Shown here: piece after piece, positions 59,094-64,000 of the stretch
Position numbering within the stretch: the first letter of the stretch is position 1
Layout of the letters: every line of letters starts with the position of its first letter
DNA from: Neodontobutis hainanensis
Taxonomy: Eukaryota; Chordata; Actinopteri; Gobiiformes; Odontobutidae
Length of the DNA stretch: 64,000 nucleotides
Assembly (NCBI GenBank): GCA_024349245.1
Contig: JALDNG010000022.1
Span: 3,551,501-3,615,500 of the forward strand
Direction of reading: 5' to 3'
Program-made: the position numbers and the translations under genes
Notes under the pieces: generated by a model
What the model saw: only the letters and a program-made list of their open reading frames with translations
What the model was told of the DNA's origin: nothing
Database searches by the model: none

Positions 59094-60494
59094 GCACTCG
59101 CGCACTCATGCACGCACACATAAATTCCAGTGCATAATACACTGTTTTTGGTCTGAATCCCTAAAAGTGTGTCTTGTCTTGGTCAACGCTGTCTTGACTA
59201 CAACTTGGCTCCTCCACCTGTTTCAGGATAAACCAATCAACTGCTAACGCTCCTGAGTGATGCCATGTCCTGGGTTGGCCTCTCATAAGCTACTGACCAA
59301 TGACAAAAGCTGTCACTCCCTCTTAAGCCCCTGTCACACTGTATCACACTGGGCAACTTGAATCAGCTACAACCTACAGTTTGATGCCTGTCACAAGGTT
59401 ACAGATGCCGAGTTCTAAGCTCAGTCAAGTCTTAAATTGCATCGGCCATAGTAGAATTCTCAATCATTGTCCGAAATTCTGATTTTTGGGAGCAAAGTGT
59501 GGAATTTTAAGATTTGTACCTGGCCTCTCAGCGGTTTTGCTTTAAATAGTTGTTGTAGTACTACAAAAGCCCACTAGTGGAATTAGCTACTTGACCCTAA
59601 AGATTCAAGATTATTCAAGACCTAACTACAGTTTATTTGCGACCACTGAGGTCATGTTGGATTCTTAAAAAGGTTCCACATAAAACATTCAAAATTGTTA
59701 AAATGCAGGCTCAATGTAACAACAGACACCAGTGTAAGCTTCACTTAATTAGCTTGCAGAAATAGATGCACAGCAGAAGAAATGGCAAAGTGAAGCATCT
59801 CTTTATGTATTCTGTCTGTAAATACATTCATAAGCTGCATTTATGAACTTCTGCTGTAAAAGTAGAGCTTTTGCTGGAGTGAAGAGATCACTGATTTGGG
59901 TTTTATATACACAAAAGCTTTGTTCAGACTTGCGGGTCAACTGAGGGAAGTGGGACATGGGGACAGCTGGGAAGCTTTATGCTAACTGCAATAGATAGGA
60001 AACAGAAGAATCACATATGTGTGACAGGCGCGTGGAGAACACTAAGGGATTTTTACTGTTCACATGTAGAAGTGTAATGTCACCGTCCACAACACTCCTC
60101 ACGGGCTTTGTTTGGGGTTTGCCCTACATTTAGGTCACATGATCAGTGTTTTCATACAGCTTGTATGTCCATGTCCATGGCTATGTATGATCTGCAACAC
60201 AGATTTATGACAGTGCTGTGTTCTATTTTAGGAACACAACCAGGGGGATAGCGTTGTCAGTCTGTGTGAGGGCTGTGCAGATGTCAGGAAGAAACATCCT
60301 AGCTTTGTTCACTGTTGCTACAATTTGCATGTAGTCACTATTTTGTCATTTCTAAACTCAACCTGCAGTAAAAACATGTTCTAGATAAGTTGCTGCCATT
60401 CTGTTCCATGCTGTACCTGAACTATATTGTACTGTTTGGATATGGTCTCAGTGGGGAAGTGTTCTGGAAATTTCACACCATGTGGAGACACCGA

Positions 60495-60598
60495 ACCGAC
60501 TTAGAACATACTAGAAAGACTGTCTCTCAGCTGGCCTGGTAACGCCTTAGTTTTCGCCACTGGATGAGCTGGAGGAAGTGTCTAGGGAGAGGATAAGA
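60495..60598 (+). mobile_element. Rex3 3'-end relic
   Basis: About 100 bases resemble the 3' coding end of Rex3 at 13180-13265. Shared blocks include GTCTCTC(A/G)GCTG, CCTGG.AACGCCT, and GAGCTGGAGGAAGTGTCT followed by GGGAG. Several substitutions and small indels separate the two copies. There is no GATG tail and no other part of the element nearby, so it is an old, short, 5'-truncated fragment. Confidence 0.7.
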
Positions 60599-63510
60599 CA
60601 TGATGATAAGATATACGTTTTTAAATCAGCAAAAAATACATACTCTTAGCCACTATTCCACTGGCTAAATTTCTTGCTGGTTGTTTGGCAGGTGCAGCTT
60701 GTTTTCAACCATTTTGTGTTCATTTGCTTTCAAAATTTCACAAATTACTTATGTTGTAAAGTAGTCTTTATTGAGGCATTCAACAGTTGAATTTTTTCCG
60801 TACATGTACAATAGTGCAGTCAAACTAATCGAGCTTTGAGCATTGCCTGACTAAAAATGGAAGCGTAGTGGTTAGTGTTAACACTGACATTTTCACAATT
60901 GTATTAATCTGCTTCCATTTAGGCCACACTTCACAGTAAGACCTCACCACCATCTTCAATCTTTTCATATAGTGTCATTGGTTTTTACTGACTAAAGATA
61001 AGTCTTTGAGTGAAATTTGTGCAAATTTGATGTTCTTTCCTCCTTAATCACTCACTGTAGACTTCATTAGTAGATGCTGTGAGGCCAGTTTAAGTGTTAA
61101 GAAAGGATATAGCTAAGTATGGTAATTGAAAAAAGACGACTGTAAGACAAGACATTAAAACCAAATTAAGACATAGCTAATTCAGAACAGCAAAAGCATG
61201 ACTATAGGGTTTTACAGCCTCAGACTTACAGAGTTCAACGGAAACGACCAGCCTTCACTTGCATTAATGGAAAAGTTTTATCTGTAGCTAAAACATTTGG
61301 AGAACTGCATTTTCACATTTTGGTATTTTTTGCCCCAGAAACTCCTAAGGCAGTGCTTGGATTTGGAGGCTTTTGCTTTAAAAAAGGTCAAGTCCAATCC
61401 AAAACTGCTTCTAGGAGATAAACTTGCCACTGTCTTGTCCATACAGCTGACAGACAGTATATCCTGCCTCGCTGCTTCTCTGCCTGATGCCAGTCTTATC
61501 CCGGCTTTAGGCTCTGTCCTGAAGCCTTTAAAATCTTCTGGACGTCTGCTTTTAGTTTTCCACTACTCACTAAATTATCTGTTTTGTTTTCCAAGCTTTG
61601 GTTGGGGGAACAGTTTTTTACTACTTTGTTTCCATACATTATTTTGGACTTCTGTACTTCTCTTGTTCCAGCATGTATCAAAATGTAAGAAACACTTCCC
61701 AAAATTACTTTGTATGGGCATCATGTTCCCTTTATCTATCTGTTTGTTTCTCGCACAGATCTAAATTGGCCTCAGACCCCAATATTGTCTGATTTCATGC
61801 TCATGCTCCAACAGCGATATTGGCTTCCAAGGGACGACTTTGTTTTCACTGAAGCAAACTGATTGGCACTGGGTTCTTTACACAACCACCGCCGTAAACA
61901 GGCTAATTCAATAAGATAATGCTTTCTCTTTGGCCAAATCAAACAACTGAAAAGGGATAATGGTGTAAGAAAAAAACATTGCAGTGGGTCTTTTTGAAAG
62001 CATTGCTAAGGTTTAATTAAAATCTGTCCAATGTTGTGTTCTTGTGGCCCAGGTTGCACACAAGAACACAAAGATAAAAATGCATATAAATAAGCTGCAA
62101 CACACTATAAATAATAAATAAAAAAAAACAAAATGGCATTCTCTCAACACAATGGAGTATAAAGAAACAAAGTGGTAGTATTACACTCCAGTGGGCTTAG
62201 GCGTCTTATGAAATACTGCCCTGAGCGAACTGAGCCAATGCTGATGAATAAATACTAAAATCTCTTTTTGTTTTAAACCGTGTCCTTGGGAACCATTGGA
62301 GTGTGTATGTGTGCTGTTCTGTGATGTGTTTGAGTCTGTGTAAAACCTAATAGCTCTAAGCAAGAACAAATGTGGGCCTTGGGTCCTCATCCCGCCTGTT
62401 AACAGAGGAGCTGTCTCCAAATATTGAATATATTAATCTCTGTACTTGCAACAACGCCGCTCCTTAAAGCTCTCTCTTTGCCGTCTGGAGCTGGTGAGTG
62501 GTAATAATTACACAGAGTCCCCTTTAGCTTGCTCACTTTTCCTGATGCTTTTATATAGAAACCAATCCACATGGTGTGATGTTTCTGAAAAGTCACAATA
62601 ATTATTTTTAAACTAGAAGCTATTTTAAGGTTGTTGTTTTTTGAGAGAGAGAAAAGCAAAACTGTACTTACAGCCAAGTTTTCTTTTATAATTGTAGCAG
62701 ACAATAACACATGAGCAAAACAAAGAATAGCCCCATTTAGAGATATTCTTGTGTTTCTCATGTTTTGTCTCATCCTCAAAGATGCTCTGCCAGTATGAGG
62801 TGTGTGAAGTGTCCCATCTTTATCACACAACAGGAGGTAGCAACAAAAGCGAGATGAATTCAAACAGCTCCAGCATAAATGGAGCAGCTCAAACTTAAGG
62901 ATAATCAATGATGAACAGTGTTGGTATAGCAGTATTTAGACAAAAACAAAGAATAGCACGTTATAATCCAGGCATTTGTGTTTTTTTATGCTATTGTGGA
63001 GAATAAGGACATAGGGCTAACAAAAAGTAAGACATTATTTTAGTCTGTCAAATTCCCACCAATATTATAATAAAGCAAAGCATAAAAGGGGCTGGTACAT
63101 TTGCTTTTGCACATGCATTCTCTTATTGTTTGCGGAAACCCGACCCCTGTCTCCAGGGAGTCACTGCGGGTAATAATGGTTTGCCGGTGAGGGGAGAGCG
63201 CAGTGTGCTTGGCTTTAAAGTAGAAGGCCTGCTGTGACACCTCTGTTTAGCTCCAAGCCAAAGGGCACGCTCATACTTGGCATCAGGGCAGAAGGCTACA
63301 ATAGAGAAAAGCACAAGGCTCCCCACAAGGCTAAAGCTCTGTGTCCCTTGAGTTCTGCCTTATTACTCTTCCTGAGGAGACGGAGAAGTGGCCAAGAGCT
63401 CAGTCGTGTGGCCCATGAGCTGCTTTGTATTAGTTCCTAAAAGAAAAGCTCTTTTTCATTTTCTTCAGATGGAAAAAGAAACACAATACATGTGTGTCAT
63501 TTTGAAACAG

Positions 63511-63628
63511 GGAGGAGCAAGCAAGGCGCAGGGACCAAGCGGAGCGAGGGCACGGCCGCTTTGAGAGAGCCAGTGAAGGACAGCATGGAGAGAGGCAGAA
63601 GAGGGACCCACCCACAAGGAAGCCTTAG
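63511..63628 (+). CDS. fip1l1: Fip1-motif protein, last exon with stop codon
   Basis: The acceptor is TTTTGAAACAG. It completes Arg142 and encodes 38 residues followed by TAG at 63626-63628. The composition is strongly charged and Arg-rich (REEQARRRDQAERGHGRFER, ending RKP), a miniature of the RE/RD-rich C-terminal region of FIP1L1, which in the family contacts U-rich RNA. Phase agreement with the exon 14.8 kb upstream and the matching composition support the join. No AATAAA or ATTAAA is visible between the stop and base 64000, so the 3' UTR probably continues outside the window. Confidence 0.65.
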
Positions 63629-64000
63629 CCAGATCTAACATGAAATACACTCACACATGTTATATGAAAAAAGTACACGTGAGTGAGTCATTTATTGTAT
63701 CCTCCTAACAGAAGCTGTAACAACAATAGTGAGACAAAGGTCAAGGGTAAGGACACAGACAAATGAAAACAGAGAATCAAAAAGGCCAGGAGAAAGAGGG
63801 AAGAAAAGGAGACAGCCAAGTAGACATCCTCTGCCTGAGAGAAAAACAAATGGCTCATTATTAGTCTTCTAATCCAGTTAATGAGAACTACACTATGGGG
63901 GCCTCTTGTGTGTTGCCTCAGAAAATACAGCTGTGTTTGTGTACAATAAGTTATTCTAACTATCTTCATTTTATAAGAAGGTTTTATTCAATTTTAATTA
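63629..64000 (+). other. 3' flank or 3' UTR of the Fip1-like gene
   Basis: No polyadenylation hexamer (AATAAA or ATTAAA) is seen on the plus strand. 63720-63830 is purine-rich on the plus strand. No other gene is visible before the window ends. Confidence 0.5.

Noticed and set aside
58634..59247. 161- and 113-codon frames over the 58.9-59.1 kb region
   Set aside because: They are mostly microsatellite; the flanking residues have no family match.
61297..61764. 155-codon plus-strand frame
   Set aside because: No recognisable domain, no splice context and composition equal to the intron. A random frame is the simplest explanation.

Overview
The window looks like teleost fish nuclear DNA. It is AT-rich, has long introns with GT/AG boundaries and long CA/TA microsatellites, and carries a fish-typical set of mobile elements: a Rex3 (RTE-clade) LINE, Tc1-like transposons and tRNA-derived SINEs. 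There are no bacterial-type operons, CRISPR arrays or rRNA genes, and almost all of the many short open frames are intronic noise. I could not determine the species.

Two host genes are supported, arranged head to head. On the minus strand is scfd2 (Sec1-family domain-containing protein 2, a Sec1/Munc18-type trafficking factor). Four consecutive coding exons are visible (44679-43866, 43772-43604, 34120-33993, 26842-26667). They give the first 429 residues in one continuous frame. The last roughly 250 residues expected for the family were not found in the remaining 26.6 kb. On the plus strand, starting 1.4 kb upstream of the scfd2 start codon, is a small gene whose exons join in phase to a 180-residue protein with an unmistakable Fip1 motif (the CPSF30-binding segment of the polyadenylation factor FIP1L1). 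It lacks the acidic N-terminal region and most of the long arginine-rich C-terminal region. SCFD2 and FIP1L1 are also divergent neighbours in mammals, so this is probably the syntenic fip1l1 copy, or a reduced paralog of it. The shared promoter contains a plus-strand TATA box and two inverted CRE/ATF-type half sites.

Layout: 1-26666 is scfd2 intron or downstream sequence with A-rich arrays, a CA array, a SINE, a 2.8-kb dead Rex3 copy (10555-13358), a Tc1-like element with long inverted repeats (20193-21012) and a minisatellite. 26843-33992 is scfd2 intron 3, with a LINE 3' fragment and a second Tc1-like element (31756-32632). 34121-43603 is scfd2 intron 2, with SINE pieces, a TATAG-type array and an unidentified GC-rich block. 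43604-44855 holds scfd2 exons 2 and 1 and the promoter. 46065-48713 holds the first six visible exons of the Fip1-like gene. 48714-63510 is its large last intron, with GT, TA and CA microsatellites, two striking hairpins and a relic of Rex3. 63511-63628 is the last exon.

The most interesting item is the compact Fip1-motif gene. Secondary items are the long perfect hairpins at 56839-56896 and 51676-51752, the Sleeping-Beauty-like IR/DR layout of the Tc1-like element at 20.2-21.0 kb, and a CCAAT/GC-box cluster with a possible first exon at 1.05-1.33 kb. All homology statements come from recognising family sequence patterns by eye. No database search was run.
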